From assembly GCA_031769625.1 (NCBI GenBank), contig JAUIMM010000484.1, forward strand, positions 4,216,001 to 4,280,000: a stretch of 64,000 nucleotides of DNA. The letters run 5' to 3'. The position numbers were made by a program, and so were the translations under genes. Within the stretch, counting starts at the first letter, position 1; every line of letters starts with the position of its first letter. Below, in pieces: positions 1 through 10,946 of this stretch. Below the pieces are notes generated by a model. That model was given only the letters and a program-made list of their open reading frames with translations, made no database searches and was not told the DNA's origin. The stretch is from Taudactylus pleione (taxonomy: Eukaryota > Chordata > Amphibia > Anura > Myobatrachidae).

Positions 1-585
1 AAATAGCCCAGGGAGCGCATAGGACCACAAGTACTTAATTGTAGATGCATATAACCATCTGCCACAATTTAAGAACCTAAAATACTTTTATTAGGGCTAT
101 TAATACACTTCTATATTGATTTCCTATGTCAGTTAGGCTTATGAGGAAAAGACTGACTTACCCAGATGTGCTGTACTTTTCGCTGGTTTCATCATGTGCA
201 GTTTTCGCGCGTATGCGTTTTCTCATCTTTTGTAATAGGATAGGCCGAAAAATGGAAGCGCGTATTGCCAAGAGACAAGAAAATATATTGCACCAAAACA
301 CGCGAATAGTGCGTTGTTTTCATTTTATCGTGGCTAATTTAATCTGGCCCTTAATATTTCTCCACTTAATCTCTCTCCAAGGTTTGATACATCTAACCCT
401 GAGCCTTTTACCAACTGTATCATTCTAACCAGGCAATTTACCACTCTGTACCTTTCATAGCTTTGATAAGCTATCATGTACATCGGTGTACTGTTCCGAC
501 ATTGATATACTGTTCTGATTCATGTATCCAAGAGAACAGGATAAAAATGTATTTCTTTAAAAAGTAATAACTGACTCACATACAG
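1..585. other. Gene-free flank
   Basis: AT-rich sequence with no recognisable gene or element. An open frame at 126-428 has no family resemblance that I can see and looks like chance. A possible splice acceptor (pyrimidine-poor, ending CATACAG) closes the stretch at 585. Confidence 0.4.
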
Positions 586-795
586 ATATATAGTGCAAGG
601 CTGGCAATAGCTGGTGGAAGCAGGGAATTAGACTCCGATGACATCAAGCAGTTCACATACATTCCACCTATGATCCCTGAAGTCCAGGAGCATAGTTCAC
701 AGGAGTACTTGATCAATGGCTCAGGGGATGATGCATCAATGACATCTCTACTAGAGCGTTCATTTCTGTTGGTTGGCAAACACAGGACTCTTTAA
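586..795 (+). CDS. Possible terminal coding exon of an unidentified host gene
   Basis: Seen: after an AG at 584-585 a phase-0 frame stays open for 69 codons to a TAA at 793-795. Its composition is protein-like: acidic and polar at first (motifs such as ELDSDDIKQF and YLINGSGDD), then a hydrophobic/basic end (SLLERSFLLVGKHRTL). Two AATAAA-type signals follow within 30 bases of the stop (about 802 and 818), as expected of a last exon with its poly(A) site. The frame has no internal Met-initiated ORF of useful length, and the antisense frame at 576-779 is its shadow. I do not recognise the protein. It could be a chance frame or a relic; no upstream exon can be seen because the window begins just before it. 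Calling it an exon is inference. Confidence 0.35.
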   Translation: MYSARLAIAGGSRELDSDDIKQFTYIPPMIPEVQEHSSQEYLINGSGDDASMTSLLERSFLLVGKHRTL

Positions 796-1804
796 GACTA
801 AATAAAGAAATTGTTTAATAAATCATAAATAGCTTTAATATCTGAATTGTAAAAACTTAATCTAAATTTGATTATTAAATAAATAACCATGGCTTTATCA
901 TTACAGTATCAGCAAACATTATTTAATACTTTGCAATATACTAAAGTCCTCTTTCAGAAGAAATACATCTGCCATGTTCCACTTTGCCTAAAGGATTGTA
1001 CTAAGCACACATGACTAGACATACAGGTGTTCCATTGCGTTTTAAAAGTTTGATAGCAATAGCAGTATAGTCTTTTGTTTCAAGTTCATCTTATTTATCA
1101 AGTATTTCTGCAACTATCTTTCTAGGAAATGGCTAATCTTAGATTCATGAATGGCATTCTGTTTAACATCATGAAACATGCAAGTTACATTTTCATAGAA
1201 TACTTGTGCTAGTTCTCCCAGCTACTGAGCCATGTATGACTGTTGTGCCTTACCATGTCCTTGATTCAAGTGTCTCGTCCCTTCGGTCAAATATGTCCCA
1301 AATATTTCTCCTTTGACCGACATGGCTGTAGCTTATCCTTATAATACCTTGTGTCCTGCTTGCAAGAGATGAAACAACAATTATTTTAGTGTTAGGCAAA
1401 GAAGACAATAATGATCATAAAAATAACTCATCCATATGACTGAGGATGGATACGTAACTTGATTAAAAGATATTAAACAGTTAGATCAGACTTGTGGAAA
1501 GATACTTGGGCTATCATTGATTCTTTAAAACACTAGCACTAACAGTCCGGTGTAAGAGGTAAAGAGAAGAAAGCAAAGTAGAGGTCAGTGATATCAAGAA
1601 AAGAAATATGAGAAAGAAAAAAAAAAGTTTGATTTTACTTAAAAATGACCACTGGATTGGGCACTATGGGGAATTGACTCATTCACTTATTCCCTTTTGA
1701 TCCCACATCAAATGTATAAATAATTATGGATGCTACAGTACCTTTTGCCCTCAATCCGGAGTCCTGTCCATCTTTAGTTCATAGGGAACTGGGTATTTGC
1801 AAAT
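796..1804. other. Gene-free stretch
   Basis: AT-rich sequence without a supported gene. No terminal inverted repeats or tandem array stand out before the TA microsatellite at 1805. Confidence 0.4.
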
Positions 1805-1830
1805 ATGTATATATATATATTAAATATATA

Positions 1831-1864
<34 letters not shown>
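1805..1864. repeat. (TA)n microsatellite at the Tc1 insertion site
   Basis: Alternating TA with a few interruptions, directly abutting the left end of the Tc1 element. TA is the obligatory Tc1/mariner target, so the element probably landed in this tract. Confidence 0.85.
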
Positions 1865-1865
<1 letters not shown>

Positions 1866-3480
1866 CAGTGCCTTGCTAAAGTATTCACCCCCTTGGCTTT
1901 TTACCATTTTTGTTATATTACAACCTGTAATTTATTTATTTTTTTATCTGAATTTTATGTGATGGATCTGCACAAAATAGTCTAATTTGGTGAAGTGAAA
2001 TGAGAAAAATATATATAATATAGAATCTTTATAAATAAAATTCTGAAAATTGGCATGTGCATATGTAATCAACCCCTTTGCTATGAAGCCCCTCAAAAGT
2101 TCTGGTGAAACCAATTACCTTCAGAAGTCACATAATTAGTGAAATTAAGTCCACCTGTGTGAAATCTAAGTGTCACATGATCTGTCAGTATAAACACACC
2201 TTTTCTGAAAGGCCCCAGAGGCTGCAACACCACAAAGCAAGACGCATCACACCATGAAGACCAACAAGCTCTCCAAACAAGTCAGGGACAAAGTTGTTGA
2301 GAAGTACAATTCTGGGTTGGGTTATAAAAAGATATCCAAATCTTTGATGATCCCCCGGAGCACCATCAAATCCATCATCATCAAATGGAAAGAACATGGT
2401 ACCACAACAAACCTGCCAAGAGAGGGCTGCCCACCAAAACTCACAGACCGGGCAAGGAGGGCATTAATCAGAGAGGCAGCACAGAGACCAAAGGTTACCC
2501 TGAAGGAGCTGCAGAGTTCCACAGCAGAGACTGGTGTATCTGTGCATGTGACCACAATAAGCCATACACTCCATAGAGTTGGGCTTTATGGAAGAGAGGC
2601 CAGAAAAAAGCCATTACTTAGTGATAAAAATAAGAAGACACATTTTGAGTTTGCCAAAAGGCATGTGGGTGACTCCCCAAACGTATGGAGGAAGGTGCTC
2701 TGGTCAGATGAGACTAAAATGTAACTTTTCGCCCACCAAGGAAAACGCTATGTCTGGCGCAAACCCAACACATCCCATCACTCCAAGAGCACCATCCCCA
2801 CAATGGTGGTGGCAGCATCATGCTGTGAGGATCTTATTCAGCATCAGGGACTGGGAAACTGATTCGAGTCGAGGGAAAGATGGATGGTGCTAAATACAGG
2901 GATTCTTGAGCAAAGCCTGTTTTAGAATGCCTGTGATTTGAGACTGGGACGCAGGCTCACCTTCCAGCAGGACAATGACCCAAAGCATACTGCTAAAGCA
3001 ACACTCGAGTGGTTTAAGGGGAAACATTTTAATGTGTTGGAATGGCCTAGCCAAAGCCCAGAGATCAATCCAATTGAGAATTTGTGGTCAGACTTGAAGA
3101 TTGCTGTTCACAAGCGGAAACCATCCAACATGAAGGAGCTGGAGCAGTTTTGCCTTGAGAAATGGGCAAAAATCTCAGGGTCAAGATGTGGCAAGCTCAT
3201 AGAGACTTATCCAAAGCGACTTGCAGCTGTAATTGCTGCAAGAGGTGGCTCGACAAAGCACTGACTTTAGGGGGGTGAATAGTTATGCACGCTGAAGTTT
3301 TCTGTTATGTTGTCCTAAATGTTGTTTGATTTACAATATAAAATAAACAAAACTTCACAGTTGTAGGCATGTTCTGTGAATGAAATGATGCACACCTTCA
3401 AACATTCCATTTTAATTCCAGGTTGTGAGACAACAAAACATGAAAAATGCAAAGGGGGTGAATACTTTTGCAAGACACTA
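1866..3480 (+). mobile_element. Tc1-family DNA transposon, 1615 bp, decayed
   Basis: Seen: the left end CAGTGCCTTGCTAAAGTATT mirrors the right end, which reads TAGTGTCTTGCAAAAGTATT on the minus strand. The inverted similarity runs inward for about 70 bases. TA flanks both ends (1864-1865 and 3481-3482). Inner copies of a GGGGTGAATA-like site near 2075 and 3273 suggest the two-site IR/DR layout known from Tc1 elements of fish and frogs. The length is typical of Tc1. The internal gene is broken, so this copy cannot move by itself. Confidence 0.96.
2254..3264 (+). pseudogene. Tc1 transposase pseudogene (DD34E)
   Basis: The frame starts at ATG 2254 with a helix-turn-helix DNA-binding region (residues about 1-60, KISKSLMIPRSTIKSIIIKW) and a second HTH-like part before residue 115. 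The first catalytic Asp lies in WSDET. A TAA at 2722-2724 ends the frame two codons after TK. The next about 200 bases still read as transposase ([11 protein letters not shown]), but they hold a frame shift that reverts and further stops near 2851 and 2923. From 2938 the original frame is open to TGA at 3264. It keeps the second Asp in QQDNDPKHT, and 34 residues later the Glu in PIENLW. All three catalytic residues therefore survive in a gene dead through stops and a shifted middle. Intact members have about 340 residues. Confidence 0.93.
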
Positions 3481-3829
3481 TATATGTAGATAAACTTGCA
3501 TTCATTAGTTAGTAACTAATTATGTAAAAAACATACATTTTATTTCATAACCTAATTAATAGCAAATATATCTCTTAATTTCACTTACAAGTTATATTAA
3601 GAATTAAAAATAGTTTGTTTTTTTTCTCACAAAAATTTGTAGCTAAACAGGTATTTTGTCTCTGTATACAATACAGAGAAAAGTTTTTGTTACCTGCATG
3701 ATTTAGTTAGTATGTGAAGAGTAACTCCATTATGCATGGAGATTTTTTTTCTCTAAGCTCCTCACACACATGAACTAAAATAAATGCTTCTGATGTAAAA
3801 TACTTAGTTTAGCCATATTATCACATATT
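3481..3829. other. Gene-free stretch
   Basis: AT-rich flank of the Tc1 element. No gene or repeat recognised. Confidence 0.4.
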
Positions 3830-5100
3830 TTACAGACAATACAAGATGCAATTATTATTACTATTTCTCAATATTGGCGGTACTCTTCTCCATATTATAC
3901 GTAGGTAAAAGCACGCTGTTTGAATGCAAAACCACCTTTCCAGTTTCGTCACTTTAAATTTGCGACTGCCATATTTCAAACATTCATTGTGTTTAAGCCG
4001 CAATTTGCATGAGCTTATTCTACAGATTTTATCACTAACATTTAACAAGACATCTTTTTCTAATTTACCAACAATGGGAAAAGATCTCACACACTCTTGG
4101 GTCATTTTTGACCACTTCTCACGATATTTAGTTGCATCCACACCACATTTAGACCCTCATTCAGAGGCGTTCGCAAGAAGCGATCGCTCTCTCTGAATGA
4201 GGGTGGCCGCTTCCTTTTTTAGTTTGGCCTCCTGGTCGCTAGTTAAGCTGTGGGTTACCACCCACAGCTTAGTGACCGACCAGGTTGATGGTCGCGATGG
4301 TGTTGGGCTTATGATGAGACCCTAAGGTTGGGTCTCGGCAACCGCAATCCCCAAGGTGCTTCCTGCTCTGATCGAGCAGGAAGCTCCCCACTGACATCAC
4401 TGATGGTGTCAGTGCGGGCGCCCACAAAATGGTAGGCGTTCCTTGAGGAACGCCTCCATTTTTTAAACCACCCCCCCAGCATGTCTACAAAATGGGGCGA
4501 GCTGTCGTTCAACATCGACAGCCGGCCATTTTGTAGAGAGCTCCGGAGCGAGAGAGTTTCTCTCTCGCCACGGGGCTTGCATACGTGCAGTGCGGCTGCT
4601 GCGCGTGCGCAGGACTAACCATCAACCTGGCGCTTGCGACCGGGTCTGAATGAGACTCTTAATCCCTACAATAAACCTAGACAAACCTGTCGGCACTATA
4701 CAGGAAATCATTGTTGACGGTCTATCGACCATTCCTGACCTCCCTTTCCATACATTATTGGCTCCAAACTGTGAATGTCTGTCCAGCACCTCAACTTTAT
4801 GTTCAAACGGTCTCCACGACACACAGGTAGGTATGATAATACCAATACAGACACGTTCCCAGCTGCTTGTCAGCAAAGCTTCACCATGACCAACTTCTTG
4901 TCCCAACGGTGCAACCCATGACTGACCTATTGTCCTAATGGGTTGTCTACACACAATATTGCACTCACTAAGTGTCGTTTAAACTGGTACAGGCTCATTC
5001 ACTCCCCGATATTCGCTATTGTGCTTATTGAATTACTGTAGCCTTACACTTAAATGCCGCTCCTCAAATGTGATCCTTCTCTTGCTGTGACCTTTTAAGC
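3830..5100 (-). pseudogene. Decayed unidentified ORF interrupted by a MITE
   Basis: On the minus strand one frame runs from about 5100 to 4659 with only two visible stops, both TAA. It contains peptides such as RRITFEERHLSVRL and SWERVCIGIIIPTCVSW. A MITE lies at 4152-4658. If the MITE and one TTA duplication are ignored, the same frame continues from 4151 to a stop at 3830 (KYREKWSKMTQECV, KVTKLERWF). The residues are protein-like and cysteine/arginine-rich, and continuity across the insertion argues that this was once coding. A further open piece on the same strand (5384-5160, CIKGTNKRNCVNKTVC) might belong to it. I do not recognise the family; a transposon-encoded accessory protein or a host pseudogene are both possible. 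The stops make it non-functional. Confidence 0.45.
4152..4658. mobile_element. MITE with CCTCATTCAGA ends, TTA target duplication
   Basis: The left end GACCCTCATTCAG pairs with the right end CTGAATGAGACTC. TTA flanks both sides (4149-4151 and 4659-4661). Three-base TTA/TAA duplications are typical of PIF/Harbinger elements. Internal palindromes include GCTGTGGGTT/AACCCACAGC-like arms near 4250. No coding capacity. A close relative sits at 32775-33137. Confidence 0.85.
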
Positions 5101-7090
5101 TTTTAAAATGTTGCAAATTGGGGTACAGTATTTTGCTTCCCTTTTCACAGTCCCTAACACTAATTTACCCTATCTATCATCACTTGCGGCAAGCATTCGC
5201 ATATATACCAAGAACTGTATATTAGTGCGATTACCTTCACCAAGGACAATTTCCTATTTATATGGTGGTTTGAACGACATATACACATCAAGCATACAGT
5301 TTTGTTAACACAATTCCTTTTGTTGGTACCTTTAATACAGATATCTTTTCTATTCAAATCATGTACTAAGAAGAAAAAATGCAAAATTATGAGTCAGTTA
5401 AGTTTAAGTCTCTCAGATTATATTGTCTGTGTGGCTGGCTCAATATTTTCATGTGCTAATTAACTTGTCCAGCAAGTATGCAAGGGAACAGCAAATGGTG
5501 AATTTTAGAACACTGAGCTACTGTATACAATTTTTACTAAAATGATTAAGTTTTATGGCAATGTAACTATGAGGCAGCAAGTTATTTTAAAACACAGCAA
5601 ATATCTATGCAGACTATGCAATTTATTTTACCTTATTCCCAAATTCTTCTGCGCACCTTCTCAACCCACAAAGCAGAAATTTGGTGTATCAACACAGATG
5701 GTTTAAGATATAGAACAAGTTGTTCTTACCTTTTTCTGTGATGCTTCTTTCCACCTCTTGTTGATACTCCGAAATCTGTGTATTATGAGTAGAGAGCTGA
5801 GAGACCTTTTAATGAACCCCCAATTATTAAAGTAAAATAATTGTGAAGTCCGATCAGCTTACGAAATATAAAGAGTACCGCCCCTTACAATGCGCATGCG
5901 CGGTTGGCACCAACACAAGGCTTCAGTTCTGAATGCACTGACATCCAAAGGTCACTGCAGTACAATGTAACAGTTAACATAAAAATAGTCCTTAGGGAAT
6001 AAAATCATTGGGTACAGGCAAGGATCTGTGTATTCTCAACATTTGATAGGTCAGGATTTTCTACTTTGTGTGAGTGGCTGGATCTTCATAAAGCCCGAGG
6101 GCCCCACCGTTGACTATCCCATGCTGGATTTCCTTTGTTTTACAGTATGATGGGTGAGGGGAAATATTTAGTTTCAGGGGCAGCACATTACATTGCTTAA
6201 CTGCAAATAAAGGGATCTAGAACAGTACATCAATAATATTACATGTTAAATTACAGCAGAGATGCAGTATTTATCTAAAAAACAATACATATAAAATGCT
6301 GATTAAAATAAGACAAAACATCAATATAGAGTTATACAAATTCAATAGAAAATAGGATATTACACTTATAATGAAAATAATATTTATAAAAACATACAGA
6401 AAGTGTTGTATTTTATTGTACTTCATTCAGTTAGAATATTTGACTTTGACAGGCATTAGTCCCCCGGCTGGTGCACCCCGATGCTAGTTATAGGAAAATA
6501 GGAGGAACCCCACGCTGTTTTTTCCTTCCTATTTTTCCATTCCAGCTCAGGTTTAGAAGTCTGTGACAGGTTATGGATTTTAAGTGGGTAAGGGGGACTC
6601 AACGCACTTTTATTTTTTAACTCCTTCTTTACATTTTAAGCTAATGATGCCTGCACAGAACAGAGTGATCTGTGCAGTGCTACTGTTTGGATGGGTTTGC
6701 CATAGGTTCTTAACTTCTATTTGGAATTGGCTTTGTAATGAAAGATAAAAAACAACGGCACTTAAGCTGCAAAAACCGACTGCTGTCTGGTTTCAATTGC
6801 AGGTGAAACCCGACGGATGATAAATAGTCAGATTTTCTACAGCAACATGATGGCAGTGATGGTTGTTTTCCATTGGTTTTGGTTTAGAAGCAAAACTGAC
6901 CTTTAGTAAATTTACCTATTAGTGTTTTTTTTTCCTGGTGCTAAACACATAAGTATATACAGTATTGTTCCATTTTTGAATTTTCCTTCAGTTGTCTCAC
7001 TTTTTTTTTTCATTGTGTCCATTGTGGAATTTAAATATACAGTACATTGGTCTCTTGTGAGAGCTAGAAAGTTATTTGCCATGCATATGT
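5101..7090. other. Gene-free stretch
   Basis: Apart from a short minus-strand open piece (5160-5384) that may belong to the decayed ORF, I see no gene. The stretch at 6460-6640 has repeat-like composition (CCCCGATGCTAG and a nearby AGGAGGAACCCC) but no clear boundaries. Confidence 0.35.
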
Positions 7091-7119
7091 GGAGCTACAG
7101 AGTTTCCTTTAAAAGGGCA

Positions 7120-7585
7120 ATGGGATTGAAATGCTGGCCACCGGATCAAATCCCAATGGCGGAAGCCAACAGGAGGAGATCCTGAAGAAGGAAGGTAAGT
7201 ATCTTAACCCTCCCTTGCTCCCCCTAACCCTCCCTTGGTGGTGCCTAGCCCTAAAACTCCCGGGGTGGTTCCTAACCCTAAGTCCCCACGGTGGTGCCTA
7301 TACCTAACATGCTCCTTCCCGCACCCTAAACCTATCCCTCCCGGGGGGGTTCCTGACCCTAACCTCTCCCCGGTGGTGCCTAACGCTAACCCCCCCACCA
7401 TGGCTCATACTTGCCTCTGGTCTCTTACGATCAGGATGCAGGCTGTTGGGATTCTGATGCCAGTATCCTGATTCATGCAGAGATAGCGGCATTGGCATTT
7501 TACCCGGCTGTGGGATGCGAGCATCGATATATCGACAGCCGGCATCTTATCCACCAGGTTATTAACTACATCCCTTAAAAGGGTT
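7120..7585. mobile_element. MITE-like element with internal CCCTAA-type repeats
   Basis: The core at 7205-7400 is a degenerate run of CCTAACCCT-type motifs with GGTGGTGCC spacers. It is flanked by GCCGGCAT/ATGCCGGC-like ends (ATCGACAGCCGGCATC near 7530). It shares this architecture with elements near 14.7, 31.9 and 42.9 kb; the boundaries are approximate. Confidence 0.55.
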
Positions 7586-8087
7586 TCAGGCATGATGTAC
7601 AGTATTGATGCTGCATAAAGGAAAATACATATACTTCTGATACAACCCAGAGCCAGAACTGTGCAAACACTTTTTCAGTAGATAACTGAAATGATTGGGC
7701 TGATACAGAGTATTGTGCAAGATGACCATAATTGCTCTTGCGTTGGACCTAAATGTGTATATCTGCAGGCTAACCACCCCTATATCTATGAATAATTTTA
7801 TATCCATCATTATTATTAGACATGTGGGCTGTCCCCCGTGTTTTAGTTTTGGTTGTAGATCTGGATTCATCTTCGTGTTTTGGATCTGTTTTTTTTTTTT
7901 ATATATTATAAAAGGTTTTTAAAAAACGGATAAAATCATATAAATTTTTGCAATCCAAAACCTGAAAATTCCAAACCGCTGGAAGATCAGAACTATGACT
8001 CAGATCTGTTCGGATCTCCTAGGGAGATCAAGGCTGCAACTCCTATTTCAACTCTGGATGAGCCCCATTATGCTTAGTAGACAGCCA

Positions 8088-8121
<34 letters not shown>

Positions 8122-8742
8122 GTGGGTTCATTTTGCCCCTAGGTTCAGATACCATTTAAGTAAAAGCGAAAACTTGTATAGATCGAGTTTGTGGTCAACT
8201 ACATAGACATAAAAGGATTTTCCACATAAACTATACCAGAGTTTACCATTTTATTGCAGCAAAAAGCAGCAAGAAAGTTTAATTCATAAAAGTACATTTT
8301 TAAAATTTTTGTCATCTCTAGCCAGGATTATAAAGCTAGAAATGAGGTGCGCAAAGCATCCATGCTGAATTAAGTTATTCTGTAAAACACTGGAAATGGC
8401 ATTTGGTCATAAGTGTGCTGGTAAGGCTAGTTTTAAGAATATAGAATTCATATTAGAAAATATTTAGCAAAATAATTTTTATTCCTGGATTATGACAACA
8501 GAAAACTTGGCAAGAATTTGATACACTGTTTACACAGAAACCTTCCAGTGGTTTTAGCTTCCCTGCATACCTGTCCAGGTGATTCTTCAAATCTTTCATG
8601 CCAGGATGCTCACTTTACCGTTTTGGAGTGACCTCCAACTTCAGTCACCTGCCTACTGCCTGAATAATATGACTGACCTAGCATTGTATAATTAAATTAG
8701 CGACTAACCCCGAATTCGCATGGGAGCAATTTCATCCCCCCG
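7586..8742. other. Gene-free stretch with an (ATT)n microsatellite
   Basis: No supported gene. A perfect ATT run lies at 8088-8120, and a T/A-rich tract at about 7880-7925. Confidence 0.5.
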
Positions 8743-9429
<687 letters not shown>

Positions 9430-9678
9430 GGATGGAAATCAGAATCCGATGGTTACTAACCATCAATGTTTGTGTCCCGATGGTAGTTTTTTTATCATTT
9501 GATTGCGGCAGTCCAATGTTTGCCACAATCGAATGGAAATCATTTGATTGTGTTCCGATGGTTGTTTGTTTTTATCTATTAGATTCCTGATAGCGATGCC
9601 TCCCTGGCTCCTTCCTGGTTACTGTGACTGCATCAGGGCATCTTCATGGTTTCTTTGGAGGCTGTCTCTCACTCTCTG
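9430..9678. other. Repeat-like stretch after the TMEM179-like exon
   Basis: Contains short self-similar phrases (GATGGAAATCAGAATCCGAT, AATGGAAATCATTTGATTG) typical of a small MITE, at about 9430-9595. No coding support. Confidence 0.35.
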
Positions 9679-9945
9679 GGCCTGATTCAGATTTGGGAAT
9701 AGAGTAAGATAGAGCAAGTAACTCTGTACCTGGACAAACCATGTTGCAATGCAAGGGGAGAAAATACATAATTTTTTTGCATGTGGGGTAAATATTGGCT
9801 GCTTTTACATGTCACCTGCAAATGCACACACCTCTCTCAAATCTAAAATTCTCTGCACACTTTAAATCTGCCTCACCTGGAGTGCAGCATGGTTTTACCA
9901 AGATGCACCATTACTTGCTCTTTCTTACTCTATTCCCAAATTCTC
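9679..9945. mobile_element. MITE with about 31-bp inverted ends
   Basis: The left arm 9691-9720 (TTGGGAATAGAGTAAGATAG...) is nearly the reverse complement of 9911-9942 (CTTTCTTACTCTATTCCCAA). The outer left edge also carries CCTGATTCAGA, the end motif of the Harbinger-like MITEs seen elsewhere here. No ORF. Confidence 0.75.
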
Positions 9946-10946
9946 CCTCCCATGGTTTCTTTTTCTCATGTTGACAGGAATACAGTGCTGGCTGGGGGGA
10001 TGAGAGGCTATGTGTCTGGTTATCAAGCAGCCAGTGAGAGCTGTGAGGGAAAAAGGAGCGGGGCTTCCCTCCAGTTTTCACTACACTTGTGCAAGACAGA
10101 CACAGAAACTGATTGCATAATAGATGTCATGGTAACACAGCCTTTTTCCATCGTTGTCCCCTGCATTTGTTTTCATATGTACAACCAGCAAATAACATTC
10201 TAAAATGAGAGAATAAGAAATCAGGACCATTTGCTCATTCCAATTAAATGGACAGTTCATTCTTGAAAGCAAAATGAGAAGATACAAACAGCTACTTAAA
10301 GAACATGAAACATAATATGCCACACAACATATTTAGACCAGTGGAATTATAATGATAAATAAAAAAAGTTTCTTTTGTATCTCTTGGAATGTGATGATTA
10401 CCCCGCAGAATATTGAAGAATGCATTTGCTATGAATGCCTCTGTGTGCACTTACCATCATGTAACTATTTGGGAGGTACACACCAGCATTGTATATTTCC
10501 ATTGAACATGTACTGAATCTTTAATTTGTTGATCTTCAACTTCCCTTTCATGTGCAGGGTTTTGTAGTGTCATTTTATCTGAGCAGAAAGCCAAAGTGCT
10601 GAAATGATCCAGTGTATGCATCTTTCATTAGCTCACTATTCCTCTCCATTCGAAATTAGATGATTATTTAGCAGGATGTGTGGGAGAGGAATTTTGTCAA
10701 TGGGAAGATTTTTTATTTCCTAATGGTTTTTAGCTTGCTGAAAGTAGCTGTTCAGCCTATCCAACCTTAGCTTGTCATACTAATTGGACACATTTCTCCT
10801 TTCCTGCCTAGTTGCCAGGGCTTTCTCTCTTCTGTTTAACCCCTCGGAGCAGGAAATAAGATGCTGTGAATTCAGGTTACTATGGAGAAATGCTAAATGC
10901 TGGCGTCTCTTTTTTTTTTCTTTTATAATCCTGCTGCCTGAGTCAA
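9946..10946. other. Gene-free stretch
   Basis: No recognisable gene, array or bounded element. Confidence 0.4.

Noticed and set aside
126..428. 100-codon plus-strand frame near the window start
   Set aside because: No recognisable motif, no conserved context, composition as expected by chance.
576..779. 67-codon minus-strand frame
   Set aside because: It is the antisense of the better-supported plus-strand open frame with stop and poly(A) signals.
4152..4658. Host regulatory palindrome
   Set aside because: The matched ends and TTA duplication show it is a MITE; a relative sits at 32775.
7205..7400. True chromosome-end telomere repeat
   Set aside because: Motifs are degenerate and interspersed with other phrases, bounded by MITE-like ends, and recur at three other internal sites.
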